Part shown: in pieces, positions 1-7,842 of the stretch
How positions within the stretch are numbered: position 1 is the first letter of the stretch
Layout of the letters: each line of letters starts with the position of its first letter
DNA from: Borborobacter arsenicus
GTDB taxonomy: Bacteria > Pseudomonadota > Alphaproteobacteria > Rhizobiales > Rhizobiaceae
Assembly (NCBI RefSeq): GCF_003934165.1
Contig: NZ_RKST01000011.1
Location: forward strand, 168,881-232,880
Direction: 5' to 3'
DNA length: 64,000 nt
The notes under the pieces: generated by a model
Told to the model about the DNA's origin: nothing
The model's database searches: none
The model's input: only the letters and a program-made list of their open reading frames with translations
Program-made: the position numbers and the translations under genes

Positions 1-1
1 G

Positions 2-340
2 CTGATTTCACGCACGCCCGCGGCCACGGAAGCGCAATTCCTGTTCACGCAATATGTGTTCGATCAGCTTGGCTATCGTCGCTACGAATGGAAATGCCAC
101 AATGAGAACCTGCCGTCGAAGCGCGCCGCCGAGCGCTTCGGCTTCAAGTTCGAGGGCATCTTCCGCAATCATATGGTCGCCAAGGGTGCAAACCGCGACA
201 CGGCCTGGTATTCGATCATCGATGCCGAATGGCCTGCGCTGAAACGCGCCTATGAGAGCTGGCTCGATCCGGCTAATTTCGACGCAGAAGGAAACCAGAG
301 GCGACGGCTGGAGGATTTCCGTGCCGAGGCCGGCGCCTGA
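2..340 (+). CDS. GNAT-family N-acetyltransferase, C-terminal part (RimJ/RimL-like)
   Basis: The reading frame is open from the left edge, so the start lies outside the window; 112 residues remain. The visible part carries the C-terminal half of a RimL-type acetyltransferase fold: an N-x-P-S-x-R-A-A-E-R-F-G-F segment (the usual acetyl-CoA-contacting helix and following GF turn), then an EGxFRNH strand and a closing YSIIDAEWP segment typical of this subfamily. Proteins of this type acetylate alpha- or side-chain amino groups of proteins or small amines using acetyl-CoA in the cytoplasm. The substrate cannot be told. A small membrane-protein gene follows on the same strand 73 nt later. Confidence 0.75.
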   Translation: MISRTPAATEAQFLFTQYVFDQLGYRRYEWKCHNENLPSKRAAERFGFKFEGIFRNHMVAKGANRDTAWYSIIDAEWPALKRAYESWLDPANFDAEGNQRRRLEDFRAEAGA

Positions 341-413
341 TCCGCACGCCAGGGCATGGATGGAAACCGGAATTCCGGTTGTGCTGATCCGACGCCCAAC
401 ACAGGATGGATCG

Positions 414-617
414 ATGGACCGGAAAAACCGTAATGCGCTGATCGCCGCCGCATGCATCATGCTTGGCTTCGGTCTGTTCGCCTTCTACCTGCCCAATATC
501 ATGTTGGCGGTGGGAGAGGTCTCGACGGTCGCTGCGGCTGCGGTGGGCGTATTTTTCGTTGCCGCCTTTTTCCTGATCTTCTGGCTGCGCAGTCGCAGCC
601 AGAATAAAACGCGCTAA
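414..617 (+). CDS. small two-helix membrane protein, function unknown
   Basis: A 67-residue protein. The start at 414 is preceded by AGGATGG, and the longer upstream frame overlaps the acetyltransferase end, so the short form is preferred. It has a positively charged N-terminus (MDRKNRN), two hydrophobic stretches at about residues 8-30 and 36-58, and a basic tail. The stop codon overlaps, tail to tail, the stop of the NicO-family gene on the other strand (positions 614-617). I do not recognise a family. It could be an ordinary small inner-membrane protein of rhizobia; a function cannot be given. Confidence 0.5.
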   Translation: MDRKNRNALIAAACIMLGFGLFAFYLPNIMLAVGEVSTVAAAAVGVFFVAAFFLIFWLRSRSQNKTR

Positions 618-1675
618 GCTGAAAGGCTGGCCGTCAGCAACAGCATTCCCAGCAGGAACACCAGGCCCGCACCGGCGATCTCGATCGTGGTGTGGACGCG
701 GTTTCCCGCCCTGCCGTCACCGGCAATGGCCACGGCCCAGTTCTTGGCGGTCACGGCCAGCGTCGCCAGCGCCGAAACGGTGATGGCGGTGCCGAGCGCC
801 ATGGCGAAGACCGATAGCACGCCGCCAGCCCATAGACCGTTGAGGAAGGCGAAGGTCAGCACGATCAGCGCGCCGGAGCAGGGGCGCAGGCCGACCGCGC
901 CGACAGCCGCCCAGGCACTTTTCCAGCTGAAGCGGTCGCCCGAGATCAAGGCCGGGTCGGGCGCATGGGCATGGCCGCAACTGGCGCAGACTTCACCCGG
1001 TGCATGATTGTGGCCGTGGCCATGGTGGTCGTGATGGTCATGGCCGTGGTGATGATCGTGGTCATCATGGTGGTGATCGTGATGGGCATGCGCATGTGCG
1101 GCTGAGAGGCTGCGGGCCGGCTGGCGGCGCAGCAGCGGGGCGGCCTTGCGCCAGAGCAGCCAGGCGCCGAAGGCGGTGATCAGCGCATAGCTGGTGATTT
1201 CCATGAACCATGTCGCATTGGTCATGGAGATCGAGCTTCCGCGTAACAACAGGAACAGTGCGGTCATCATGGCGATAGCCGTCAATGCCTGGAGGAACGC
1301 CGAAACGAAGGAAAGCATGATGCCGCGCCGCAGCGCCACTTCGTTGGCGAGCATATAGGAGGAAATGACAGCCTTGCCGTGGCCGGGGCCGGCGGCATGG
1401 AAGATGCCATAGGCGAATGACAGGCCGACCAGCAACCACATCTGGCTGCCGTCGTCGCGCATCGCCTTCAGGGCACCGGTTAGCGAGCGGTAAAAACCCT
1501 GCTGCTGGAGATTGATCCAGTTCATCCAGGAGCCGAACAGGCCGGTAGAGGGCACCACCGCCTCATTGGTGCCGATGCCGAGCGAGCTTTGCGCATGGGC
1601 GAGGCCTGCCAGATGCGTCAGCACATAGGTCGCGGCGAGCATCGCAAGGGCCGCACGAATGGTGGTCTTCTTCAC
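614..1675 (-). CDS. NicO/RcnA-family nickel-cobalt transporter
   Basis: A 353-residue polytopic membrane protein with an N-terminal signal-like helix. It has the family signature HAAGPGHGK at about residues 93-101, a long histidine- and aspartate-rich loop at about 194-224 followed by CASCGHAHA, and the second conserved block GLRPCSGALIVL at about 262-273. These are hallmarks of the NicO superfamily, which moves Ni(II) or Co(II) across the inner membrane; the His-rich loop probably binds metal. It is the second gene of a two-gene unit, 18 nt after a DUF1007 gene whose product is the usual periplasmic companion of such transporters. Whether it imports or exports metal cannot be decided from sequence. 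Confidence 0.88.
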   Translation of the reverse strand: MKKTTIRAALAMLAATYVLTHLAGLAHAQSSLGIGTNEAVVPSTGLFGSWMNWINLQQQGFYRSLTGALKAMRDDGSQMWLLVGLSFAYGIFHAAGPGHGKAVISSYMLANEVALRRGIMLSFVSAFLQALTAIAMMTALFLLLRGSSISMTNATWFMEITSYALITAFGAWLLWRKAAPLLRRQPARSLSAAHAHAHHDHHHDDHDHHHGHDHHDHHGHGHNHAPGEVCASCGHAHAPDPALISGDRFSWKSAWAAVGAVGLRPCSGALIVLTFAFLNGLWAGGVLSVFAMALGTAITVSALATLAVTAKNWAVAIAGDGRAGNRVHTTIEIAGAGLVFLLGMLLLTASLSA

Positions 1676-1693
1676 CTTGTCAATTCCTTGGGT

Positions 1694-2371
1694 CTATTCC
1701 CGGAGCCTATCCTTGGCGGTGCAGTTCAGTTCGAGCCGGGTCGCGAAGATCTTGCTCATGTCGGTGCCGGCCGGGTCGTTGAAGAAAGCCTCGGTCAGCG
1801 TCGACTGGTTCTGCGCGATGGCCTCGTCCGGGTCGGGGCGGATGACGCTGCGCGTGCAACCTGCAGGCATGTCAGCCACGGCCATGTTCTCGTCCTCGAC
1901 GAAATCGATCGCGGTGTAGAAGGTCGGGTCGTAGACGCCGAAATCCACCTTGCCGTCCAGCTTCAGCGGCGCCTTCGGCTCGGATTCGAACAGGATGATG
2001 AGCTGGTCGTCCTGGTAATTGGCCATCAGTTGGGCCGGCGGTTTCATTTCCACGTCCTTGCCATTGGTGGTGACGATCTGGAAATAGCCGAACTCGGCCA
2101 GCGAGGCATAAACCGTATCCGACACTTCCTTCAGCTCGGCATCGTCGAGCTTCAAATCGGCATTCTTGTCGAATTCCATCAGCACGGTGCTGGAGAACAG
2201 GTCGTCGAAACGCCACAGATGCCGCAGCGACTTCACGGTCCCGTCGCCATTCACCATCACATCCAGCCGGGCTTCGGCAAAGACATGCGGATGGACGCTC
2301 GCCGGCACGGTCGAAACCAGCAACGAGGCGGCGGCGCAAGCCAGTAGCGCGATTGGCATTTTCACAGGCAT
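1694..2371 (-). CDS. DUF1007 periplasmic protein, partner of the NicO transporter
   Basis: Starting at ATG 2371 gives 225 residues with a clear signal peptide (MPVKMPIALLACAAASLLV, cleaved near ASVHPHVFAEA). The mature start HPHVFAEARLDV and the acidic middle (FDKNADLKLDDAELKE) are typical of DUF1007, a family found next to NicO-type metal transporters and called a periplasmic component of an uncharacterised transport system. An ATG at 2359 is an alternative start. The longer open frame back to 2503 runs into a repeat element and is not believed. The neighbour context points to metal handling in the periplasm; the molecular role is not established. Confidence 0.8.
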   Translation of the reverse strand: MPVKMPIALLACAAASLLVSTVPASVHPHVFAEARLDVMVNGDGTVKSLRHLWRFDDLFSSTVLMEFDKNADLKLDDAELKEVSDTVYASLAEFGYFQIVTTNGKDVEMKPPAQLMANYQDDQLIILFESEPKAPLKLDGKVDFGVYDPTFYTAIDFVEDENMAVADMPAGCTRSVIRPDPDEAIAQNQSTLTEAFFNDPAGTDMSKIFATRLELNCTAKDRLRE

Positions 2372-2459
2372 TGCCGAATTTGTCCCAGGCGAGTCAGCAC
2401 GCCAGAGCAATACCAGAAAGCTGGCCAAATTGGGACGCTTAGCCTCCCCGTCCGTCATC

Positions 2460-2540
2460 GCGTCACACTGCGAGGCGCAGCAAGCAGCGTATCCGGGACC
2501 CATTCCCGCAACTTTGCCGCTGAGGTATCGGTCTTGGCTC
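2460..2540. repeat. degenerate copy of an intergenic mosaic repeat
   Basis: The stretch 2472-2506 (GAGGCGCAGCAAGCAGCG, then TATCCGGGACCCATTCC) closely matches the core of the larger element at 13235-13347. The inverted ends seen there are not intact here, so this is a decayed or partial copy. It lies between the convergent 3' end of the LysR gene and the DUF1007 start. Confidence 0.55.
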
Positions 2541-2548
2541 GACCCGGC

Positions 2549-3448
2549 TCAGCCCTTGTCGCGCGGCTTGAACCATTGGGCGAGGAAATCGACCAGCACA
2601 CGCACCTTTGCCGGCAGATAGCGGCGATGCGGATAGACGGCGAAAATACCGGCCCCGTGCAGAATATGCTCGTCCAGCACCGCCACCAGTCTGCCGCTTT
2701 CCAGGTCAGGCTCAGCGATGAAGTCGGGCAAGGTGGCATAGCCCAGCCCCGCCAGTGCTGCTGCGCGCGCCGCAAGCGGGCTGTTCACCTCCATTGGGCC
2801 GGCAACCGAAACGCTGATCGCCTCGCCATCGGCGCCGGCAAAGGGCCAGTTCGACAGATAGCGGCCATTGGTGTCGATGATGCAGGGCAGCTGCGCCAGG
2901 TCTTGCGGGCGGGTCGGCGCGCCGAAGCGCTCGATCAGATCTGGCGAGGCGCATAGCCGGGTCGAAAACGGCGCTAGCCGGCGCGCGATCAGCGACGAAT
3001 TCTCCAGCCGCGAAATGCGGATCGCCAGGTCGAAGCCTTCCTCCACCAGATCGACGAAGCGGTCATCGAGCTGGATATCCAGCACGATATCGGGATGGGC
3101 CTTGGCGAAATCGATCAGCGATTGGCCGACCGGCGCGTCGGCGAAGGTACGCGGCGCTGACAGCTTGATTCGCCCGCGCACATCGCCGGATGATTCGCGC
3201 ACCGCATCGGCGAGGTTGTCCACCTCGCGCACGATCTCGGAGGCGCGCTGGTAATAGGTGTGGCCGGCTTCCGTCAGCGAGAACTGCCGCGTCGTGCGGT
3301 TGAGCAGCAGCGCGCCGAGCTCGTCCTCCAGTTCGCGAACATATTTGGAAAGCAATGCCTTGGAGCGCCCGATCTTGCGGGCTGCGGCCGAAAATCCCTC
3401 TGCCTCCACGACATCGATGAAGGCGCGCATGCGGGTCAAGGTGTCCAT
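2549..3448 (-). CDS. LysR-family transcriptional regulator
   Basis: A 299-residue protein when started at ATG 3448 (MDTLTRMRAFIDVVEAEGF); a few upstream codons are open but lack family support. Residues 1-60 form the LysR winged helix (FSAAARKIGRSKALLSKYVRELEDELGALLLNRTTRQFSLTEAG). The rest is a type-2 periplasmic-binding-like effector domain (FDLAIRISRL, SSLIARRLAP). It resembles the common rhizobial LysR group with an MDTL start that often controls oxidoreductase genes. It is divergent from the decarboxylase leader, so autoregulation in the 3449-3530 interval is possible. No target can be named. Confidence 0.9.
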   Translation of the reverse strand: MDTLTRMRAFIDVVEAEGFSAAARKIGRSKALLSKYVRELEDELGALLLNRTTRQFSLTEAGHTYYQRASEIVREVDNLADAVRESSGDVRGRIKLSAPRTFADAPVGQSLIDFAKAHPDIVLDIQLDDRFVDLVEEGFDLAIRISRLENSSLIARRLAPFSTRLCASPDLIERFGAPTRPQDLAQLPCIIDTNGRYLSNWPFAGADGEAISVSVAGPMEVNSPLAARAAALAGLGYATLPDFIAEPDLESGRLVAVLDEHILHGAGIFAVYPHRRYLPAKVRVLVDFLAQWFKPRDKG

Positions 3449-3501
3449 GGCAGAGCTTTGTTCGAGCCGGAGTATTTTTACAAGCCGCAATACGATTTTT
3501 G

Positions 3502-3530
3502 TTGATTGTGACGGCGCCGCTGCCTATATC
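3502..3530 (+). promoter_or_regulatory. promoter of the decarboxylase leader transcript
   Basis: TTGATT at 3502-3507, a 17-nt spacer, then TATATC at 3525-3530: a good sigma-70-type match, with an expected start of transcription near 3537, just before the folded leader. Confidence 0.6.
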
Positions 3531-3536
3531 GCGCTT

Positions 3537-3720
3537 GCCCAAAGTCGCACGTGCCTGTGGGTGTCCGCCGATCCTCGAATGGTGAGGGCAATCGGTAAGG
3601 TAGCTGGAGAAACCTCCAGTCGGTCTGACGGCCAACCGTCAAATCGAGGACACCTTGAAGCAACGACGGTGCGGGCCTTTCTGGTGTTCTGCCGGTTGTC
3701 CAAAAACCGGAGTTACTGAA
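3537..3720 (+). ncRNA. structured leader RNA of the ornithine decarboxylase gene, probably the alphaproteobacterial speF motif
   Basis: An outer stem pairs GGTGTCC (3560-3566) with GGACACC (3648-3654). Inside it lie three hairpins: CCGAT-CCTC paired with GAGG-ATCGG (3568-3595), CTGGAG-AAAC-CTCCAG (3604-3619) and TGACGG-CCAA-CCGTCA (3626-3641). A further stem of CCGGTT with AACCGG follows around 3692-3710. A multi-branched fold directly downstream of a promoter and about 320 nt before a decarboxylase gene fits the speF leader motif described upstream of such genes in alphaproteobacteria. The family assignment rests on position and fold, not on a covariance search. Its ligand is not known to me. 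Confidence 0.55.
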
Positions 3721-3940
3721 GAGGCACACCCTCATTGCCGGCAGTGCGGAACGGGGTCTCCCATTTCCAAGCCAAGGCAGACAAAGCGAACCGAGGCCGG
3801 GCAAGGCCAGGTTCACCGCCGCGAGACGGCGTTTCGTGGTTCCGGTATCTCCACCGGCCGGCTCCACGGGATTCCGACCCGCCTTTGTCCACTTGCGCGT
3901 CATGCAGGGCCGAGCGCCCGCGACGCGCAGCTTTGAGCAT

Positions 3941-3957
3941 GCGCGCTTTCGGCGCGC
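3941..3957 (+). promoter_or_regulatory. hairpin just before the decarboxylase ribosome binding site
   Basis: GCGCGC-TTTC-GGCGCGC ends 3 nt before the GGAG Shine-Dalgarno (3961-3964) of the decarboxylase. Such a stem could be the translational switch of the leader RNA. Confidence 0.35.
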
Positions 3958-3971
3958 ACTGGAGCAGACCC

Positions 3972-5105
3972 ATGGCCACCCAGCGTATCCTCGATTTCCT
4001 CGCCACCCGACGTCCCGAAGGCCCCTGCCTCGTCGTCGATCTCGACGTCGTGCGCGACAATTTCCATGCCTTTGAAAAGGCCCTGCCGGACTCGAAGATC
4101 TACTATGCGGTGAAAGCCAATCCCGCGCCCGAGATCCTGCGCCTGCTCGCTTCGCTTGGCTCGTCTTTCGACACCGCCTCGGTCGCCGAGATCGAGATGG
4201 CGATGGATGCCGGCGCACCGGCGCAGCGCATCTCCTTTGGCAACACCATCAAGAAGGAACGCGACATCGCGCGGGCCTATGATCTGGGCATCCGCCTGTT
4301 TGCCGTCGATTGCGTGGAGGAAGTCGAGAAGATCGCCCGCGCCGCTCCCGGCAGCCGAGTATTCTGCCGTGTGCTCACTGATGGCGAGGGCGCGGAATGG
4401 CCGCTGTCGCGCAAGTTCGGCTGCGTTCCTGCCATGGCGGTCGACGTGCTGCGTCATGCCCGTGCGCTCGGCCTCGACGCCTATGGCGTGTCTTTCCATG
4501 TCGGCTCGCAGCAGACCGACCTGTCGGCCTGGGACCGGGCGCTGGGCGACGCCAAGTCGGTGTTCGCACGGCTTGCGGAGGAAGGCATCGTGCTCAAGAT
4601 GGTGAATATGGGCGGCGGCTTCCCGACCCGCTATCTGAAGGACGTGCCCGCTGCCCAGGCCTATGGCCAGGCGATCTTCGAGGCGCTGAGCAAGTATTTC
4701 GGCAATAAGCTGCCGGAAACCATCATCGAGCCCGGCCGCGGCATGGTCGGCAATGCCGGCGTCATCAAGTCGGAAGTCGTGCTGATCTCGCGCAAGGCCG
4801 ACAATGACAATGTGCGCTGGGTCTATCTCGACATCGGCAAATTCGGCGGCCTTGCCGAGACCATGGACGAGGCGATCCGCTATCCGATCGTGACTGCGCG
4901 CGACGGCGGCGAGGCCGCACCCTGCGTGCTCGCCGGCCCGACCTGCGATTCGGCCGACGTGCTCTACGAGAAGACGCCTTATCCGCTGCCCCTGTCGCTC
5001 ACCATCGGCGACGAGGTGCTGATCGAAGGCACCGGCGCCTATACGACGACCTATTCGGCCGTCGCCTTCAACGGCTTCGAACCGCTCCGATCCTACGTGA
5101 TCTGA
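3972..5105 (+). CDS. type III PLP-dependent ornithine/lysine decarboxylase
   Basis: A 377-residue eukaryotic-type (fold III) decarboxylase. Started at ATG 3972 because of GGAG at 3961 and because the protein then begins as family members do (MATQRILDFLATRRP). PLP lysine in YYAVKANP (about residue 45), HVGSQQ, the glycine-rich phosphate loop NMGGGFPTRY, EPGRGMVGNAG, and the active-site cysteine block GPTCDSADV near the C-terminus are all present. It would turn ornithine into putrescine (and possibly lysine into cadaverine) with release of CO2 in the cytoplasm, feeding polyamine synthesis. The long folded leader suggests RNA-level control. Substrate preference cannot be fixed by eye. Confidence 0.92.
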   Translation: MATQRILDFLATRRPEGPCLVVDLDVVRDNFHAFEKALPDSKIYYAVKANPAPEILRLLASLGSSFDTASVAEIEMAMDAGAPAQRISFGNTIKKERDIARAYDLGIRLFAVDCVEEVEKIARAAPGSRVFCRVLTDGEGAEWPLSRKFGCVPAMAVDVLRHARALGLDAYGVSFHVGSQQTDLSAWDRALGDAKSVFARLAEEGIVLKMVNMGGGFPTRYLKDVPAAQAYGQAIFEALSKYFGNKLPETIIEPGRGMVGNAGVIKSEVVLISRKADNDNVRWVYLDIGKFGGLAETMDEAIRYPIVTARDGGEAAPCVLAGPTCDSADVLYEKTPYPLPLSLTIGDEVLIEGTGAYTTTYSAVAFNGFEPLRSYVI

Positions 5106-5222
5106 CGGCTCGGCGTCGGACCTGGTCCGATGCTCTTAGCCGCCAGATCGCCCCGCTGCCGGTGCCTGCCGCCGGCAACGGGCTCGCTTGTGGAAAAAAC
5201 CGCTCGTGAAGGATCATGGAAA

Positions 5223-5846
5223 ATGGAACTGCTTGCTACCAATGCCAATATGACTACGGCGCTGGAACTGCTGATCTGCCTCTCAAGAGGGGAGATCAAT
5301 CGTGCTGCGTCTGCCTTCATCATCACCGCCGAATCGCCCGCGGACGTGCCCGCCCGCGAAGCGCTACTGGACCGCGCCATGGGACCGAACCGCCGTCGCA
5401 AGTCGTCGGAGAAGCTGCGGCGCGGCAGGTTGCCCTCCGTGGGCCTGGCTTTCGTTGCGCGTGATGACGATGGCGCCGTCATCGGTACGGTGCGGCTGTG
5501 GGACGTCAGGGCAGGCGAGGGCGACGTGTCGGCCCTGCTGCTCGGCCCGCTGGCGGTCGATCCGGCCTGGAAGGATCATGGCATCGGCTCGGCACTGATG
5601 CACTATGCGATAGAGCGCGCACGTGTCCTCGGCCATGGCGCAATCCTGCTCGTCGGCGACGCGCCCTATTATACCCGGTTCGGCTTCTCGGCCGACAAGA
5701 CCGGCGGGCTTGCCATGCCGGGCCCCTATGAGCGACACCGCTTCCTGGCGCTGGAACTACTCGACGGCGCGCTCGACGGCGCCCAAGGCGTGCTCAAGCC
5801 CAGCGGCCGCAGGCAAAGAGCTCATCCGCTTGCGCGGACAGCCTAA
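5223..5846 (+). CDS. YhbS-like GNAT acetyltransferase linked to the decarboxylase
   Basis: A 207-residue protein; ATG 5223 has GAAGGA 9 nt upstream. The GNAT core is clear: GLAFVARDDDGAVIGTVRLW (beta strands), LLGPLAVDPAWKDHGIGSALM (acetyl-CoA loop, variant of Q/R-x-x-G-x-G/A) and GDAPYYTRFGF. It resembles the YhbS group. It lies 117 nt after the decarboxylase on the same strand and may be co-transcribed, which would suit a polyamine- or amino-acid-related acetylation role, but that is inference from position. Confidence 0.8.
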   Translation: MELLATNANMTTALELLICLSRGEINRAASAFIITAESPADVPAREALLDRAMGPNRRRKSSEKLRRGRLPSVGLAFVARDDDGAVIGTVRLWDVRAGEGDVSALLLGPLAVDPAWKDHGIGSALMHYAIERARVLGHGAILLVGDAPYYTRFGFSADKTGGLAMPGPYERHRFLALELLDGALDGAQGVLKPSGRRQRAHPLARTA

Positions 5847-5890
5847 GCGAGGCTTGATTGGGAGGCGGATATGCCGCCTCCCGGCAGAAC

Positions 5891-6172
5891 TCAGATGATC
5901 TGGCTGAGCGCCATCGCCACCGACATGTCGCCTTCGACCTTGATCTTGCCGGTCATGAAGGCGGTAGTCGGGCTGAGATCGCCGCTGATCAGCGATTCCA
6001 GATCGTCCAGCGACAGCTTGATGGTGCAGTCGACCGGGGCATCGGTGGTGGAAATACTTGCTCCGTCGATGACGATGACGCCATCGCCACCGGTGTCGAA
6101 TTTGACCGACTGGTCGAAGCCGGAGCTTTCGACGCGGGAGCGGATTTTCTCGACAATGGCTTCAACGCCCAT
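5891..6172 (-). CDS. SCP2 sterol-carrier-domain small protein
   Basis: A 93-residue single-domain protein. ATG 6172 is chosen over 6178 because AAGGAG sits 7 nt upstream of it. The whole chain fits the SCP2 fold: VKFDTGGDGVIVIDG, CTIKLSLDDLESLISGDLSPTTAFMTGKIKVEGDM. Family members bind acyl chains or acyl-CoA in a hydrophobic tunnel. It is not part of the flagellar operon before it: it has its own promoter, overlapped by a palindrome that resembles operators of branched-chain-amino-acid/fatty-acid catabolism regulators, which fits a lipid-related job. Confidence 0.85.
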   Translation of the reverse strand: MGVEAIVEKIRSRVESSGFDQSVKFDTGGDGVIVIDGASISTTDAPVDCTIKLSLDDLESLISGDLSPTTAFMTGKIKVEGDMSVAMALSQII

Positions 6173-6257
6173 ACGCATTCTCCTTGCCTCGGTAAGCGCG
6201 ACTTGGCAGCTTTCGTATCATTAAAGCATGGTGCGTCCAATTGGATGCATAGGAAGC

Positions 6258-6286
6258 GTATAGCGTTTCGTTGACGTAAACGTCAA
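6258..6286 (-). promoter_or_regulatory. promoter with overlapping palindromic operator for the SCP2 gene
   Basis: On the minus strand TTGACG (6286-6281), 17 nt, CTATAC (6263-6258) makes a near-ideal promoter about 90 nt before the SCP2 start. The perfect 16-bp palindrome TTGACGTTTACGTCAA (6271-6286) covers the -35 box. This palindrome is like the operator reported for LiuR-type MerR regulators in Proteobacteria. It also contains the stop codon of the preceding flagellar gene. Confidence 0.6.
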
Positions 6287-6798
6287 TGTACCTTGGCTTG
6301 GGCAGCAGGTTCGGCAGCAGGAGCGGGGTCGCGCCGGCGAACTGTATCGTCGCGAAGCTCGGCCTTGGACAAGAAGTCGATCTGCTCGACAATGACTTCG
6401 CGGATCAGGTCCTCGCCGACGCGCTTGTTGACGCTGTCGCGGATTCCGTTCCTGAATGCGTCGAGATCGAAGTTTTGCCGTTCGGCAAAGTCGATCTGCT
6501 TGTTGGCGTAGAGATAGGTGTAGACCTGATCGGCGATCAGGGATTCGGCCGGGATCGACAGCGTCTTCATCCGCTCGGATTCAACCGTATAGACGAGCCG
6601 GGCAAGGAAATAGCCGTCGACCGCATCCTTGCTCAGTACCGGAACTGAGATCACGTCGGTCTTGACATAGTCGAGGCCGCCAAGCGCTCCGGCCGCCTCG
6701 GCGGTTTCCATCTTGGCCTCGGAAGTCTGGAAGGCGTAGAAGACCGCGCCCAGCGTGGCGATGCAGATCCAGACCGCCGCAGCGATGAACTTGATCAC
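6283..6798 (-). CDS. membrane-anchored protein at the end of the flhA operon, possibly FliL-related
   Basis: A 171-residue protein with one N-terminal transmembrane helix (about 2-22) and an extracytoplasmic part. The block VISVPVLSKDAVDGYFLARLVYTV is reminiscent of the FliL periplasmic domain, but the match is weak; a genuine FliL gene exists at 28541-29038. The start overlaps the stop of the FlgN-like gene as ATGA, so it is the last gene of flhA-fliR-fliJ-flgJ-flgN. A Pro/Ala-rich tail ends the chain. A motility role is inferred from the operon only. Confidence 0.6.
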   Translation of the reverse strand: MIKFIAAAVWICIATLGAVFYAFQTSEAKMETAEAAGALGGLDYVKTDVISVPVLSKDAVDGYFLARLVYTVESERMKTLSIPAESLIADQVYTYLYANKQIDFAERQNFDLDAFRNGIRDSVNKRVGEDLIREVIVEQIDFLSKAELRDDTVRRRDPAPAAEPAAQAKVH

Positions 6799-7205
6799 GG
6801 TGCTCTCCCGAATTCCAGCGCGGAATAGGTTCCGTCCGCCTCGGCGCGCTGGATCACGTCCTGCATCAGGTCCGCCACTTCGCTGACGGCGCTCATATGC
6901 GCGCGGATGACCGTCTCGTTGCTCGCCAGCAATTGGCGCAACTGCTCGATATCGGCGCGATATTGCGCCAGCGCTTCGGCATCGCCGACGCCCTTGGTGG
7001 CGCGGGTGAGTTCGTAGAGATAGCGGCTCTTGCGGGCATTGGATGACTTCATGTCATAGTCCGCGCCGGCGCGGATGGCGGCGGTTTCTTCCTCGACGGC
7101 CCGCGAAATCCGGCTGATGATGGCAGGCAAATTGCCAAGCCGGGCGGCCGCCGTCGGGACTGCGGCAGGGTGAGCGGGCAGGTTGTTGCTGGTCTGTTTG
7201 GTCAT
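6795..7205 (-). CDS. flgN: FlgN-like flagellar export chaperone
   Basis: A 136-residue, mostly helical protein. The central part (LPAIISRISRAVEEETAAIRAG, NARKSRYLYELTRA) resembles FlgN, the cytoplasmic chaperone of the hook-filament junction proteins FlgK and FlgL. No signal peptide or membrane helix is seen. It follows the rod-binding gene by 12 nt and overlaps the next gene by 4 nt. The FlgN label rests on the helical pattern and on the operon; similarity is modest, as usual for this fast-evolving family. Confidence 0.6.
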   Translation of the reverse strand: MTKQTSNNLPAHPAAVPTAAARLGNLPAIISRISRAVEEETAAIRAGADYDMKSSNARKSRYLYELTRATKGVGDAEALAQYRADIEQLRQLLASNETVIRAHMSAVSEVADLMQDVIQRAEADGTYSALEFGRAP

Positions 7206-7217
7206 GTCCTGTCCGTG

Positions 7218-7778
7218 CTAGATTTTCTTGTCGGCGCTGGCTGCGGCTTCCTCGCCGGTCAGCGTGCGCGCCATTTTGAGCTGCAATTCCTGTACGAGCG
7301 CTGTCGACAGCATGGTTTGCCGGTCGGTCTCGGCCTTTTCCGGCCCGCCCGATACGGCGCCTACAGAAACCTTGTTCTCGCCCTCGAAATAATGGTCGCC
7401 CAGAACCCGCTCGGCAATGCCGATGCCGCCGCGCTCGGCCATCACGCCGGCAAGCTGTTCGGCCAGCATGGATTTCCACATGTCGCCGGCCACGCCCTTG
7501 CCATAGACCGTCTCGGCGTCCTTCGGCAGCATGTTCTGGATGAAGGTCTGCAGCACCATGGCCTCGAAGCGTACGAAACTGGCCGGCGTTTCCGCCTTGC
7601 CTTGGCTGGCTGCCGCATTGGTCGCCGAATTGATTTCTCCCAGCGAAAAGCTTGCCGCCCCGCTCGCGCCGGCCGTGCCGCTGCGCCTGGCGAGTTCGAC
7701 CCGCGCGGCCTGCACGCTCGCCGGCTCGGCTGCGCGCGAGACATCGAGGACGATGTCGCTGGGGGGAGAAATTGCCAA
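7218..7778 (-). CDS. flgJ: FlgJ-type rod-binding protein (without muramidase domain)
   Basis: A 186-residue protein started at TTG 7778, which has AAGGAG at a good distance; the longer frame to 7829 has no support. The rod-binding domain is visible around residues 70-125: FEAMVLQTFIQNMLP, GDMWKSMLAEQLAGVMAERGGIGIA. The peptidoglycan-hydrolase half found in enterobacterial FlgJ is absent, as in most alphaproteobacteria. A separate transglycosylase gene at 19653-20237 in this locus may supply that activity. The product acts in the periplasm as a scaffold for rod assembly. Confidence 0.82.
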   Translation of the reverse strand: MAISPPSDIVLDVSRAAEPASVQAARVELARRSGTAGASGAASFSLGEINSATNAAASQGKAETPASFVRFEAMVLQTFIQNMLPKDAETVYGKGVAGDMWKSMLAEQLAGVMAERGGIGIAERVLGDHYFEGENKVSVGAVSGGPEKAETDRQTMLSTALVQELQLKMARTLTGEEAAASADKKI

Positions 7779-7842
7779 GGAAAAACCGCTCCTTATCCAG
7801 TTTTCATGGTGCTGATCATGAACCAGCAAGCTTGTGGCAACC

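Noticed and set aside
3735..3971. A 79-codon N-terminal extension of the decarboxylase
   Set aside because: It would translate the leader region; the start at 3972 has GGAG and gives the normal protein length.
5124..5137. GGTCCGATGCTCTT matching the right arm of the hairpin at 46704-46713
   Set aside because: The left arm is missing, so it cannot fold; probably a remnant or chance match, too short to annotate.
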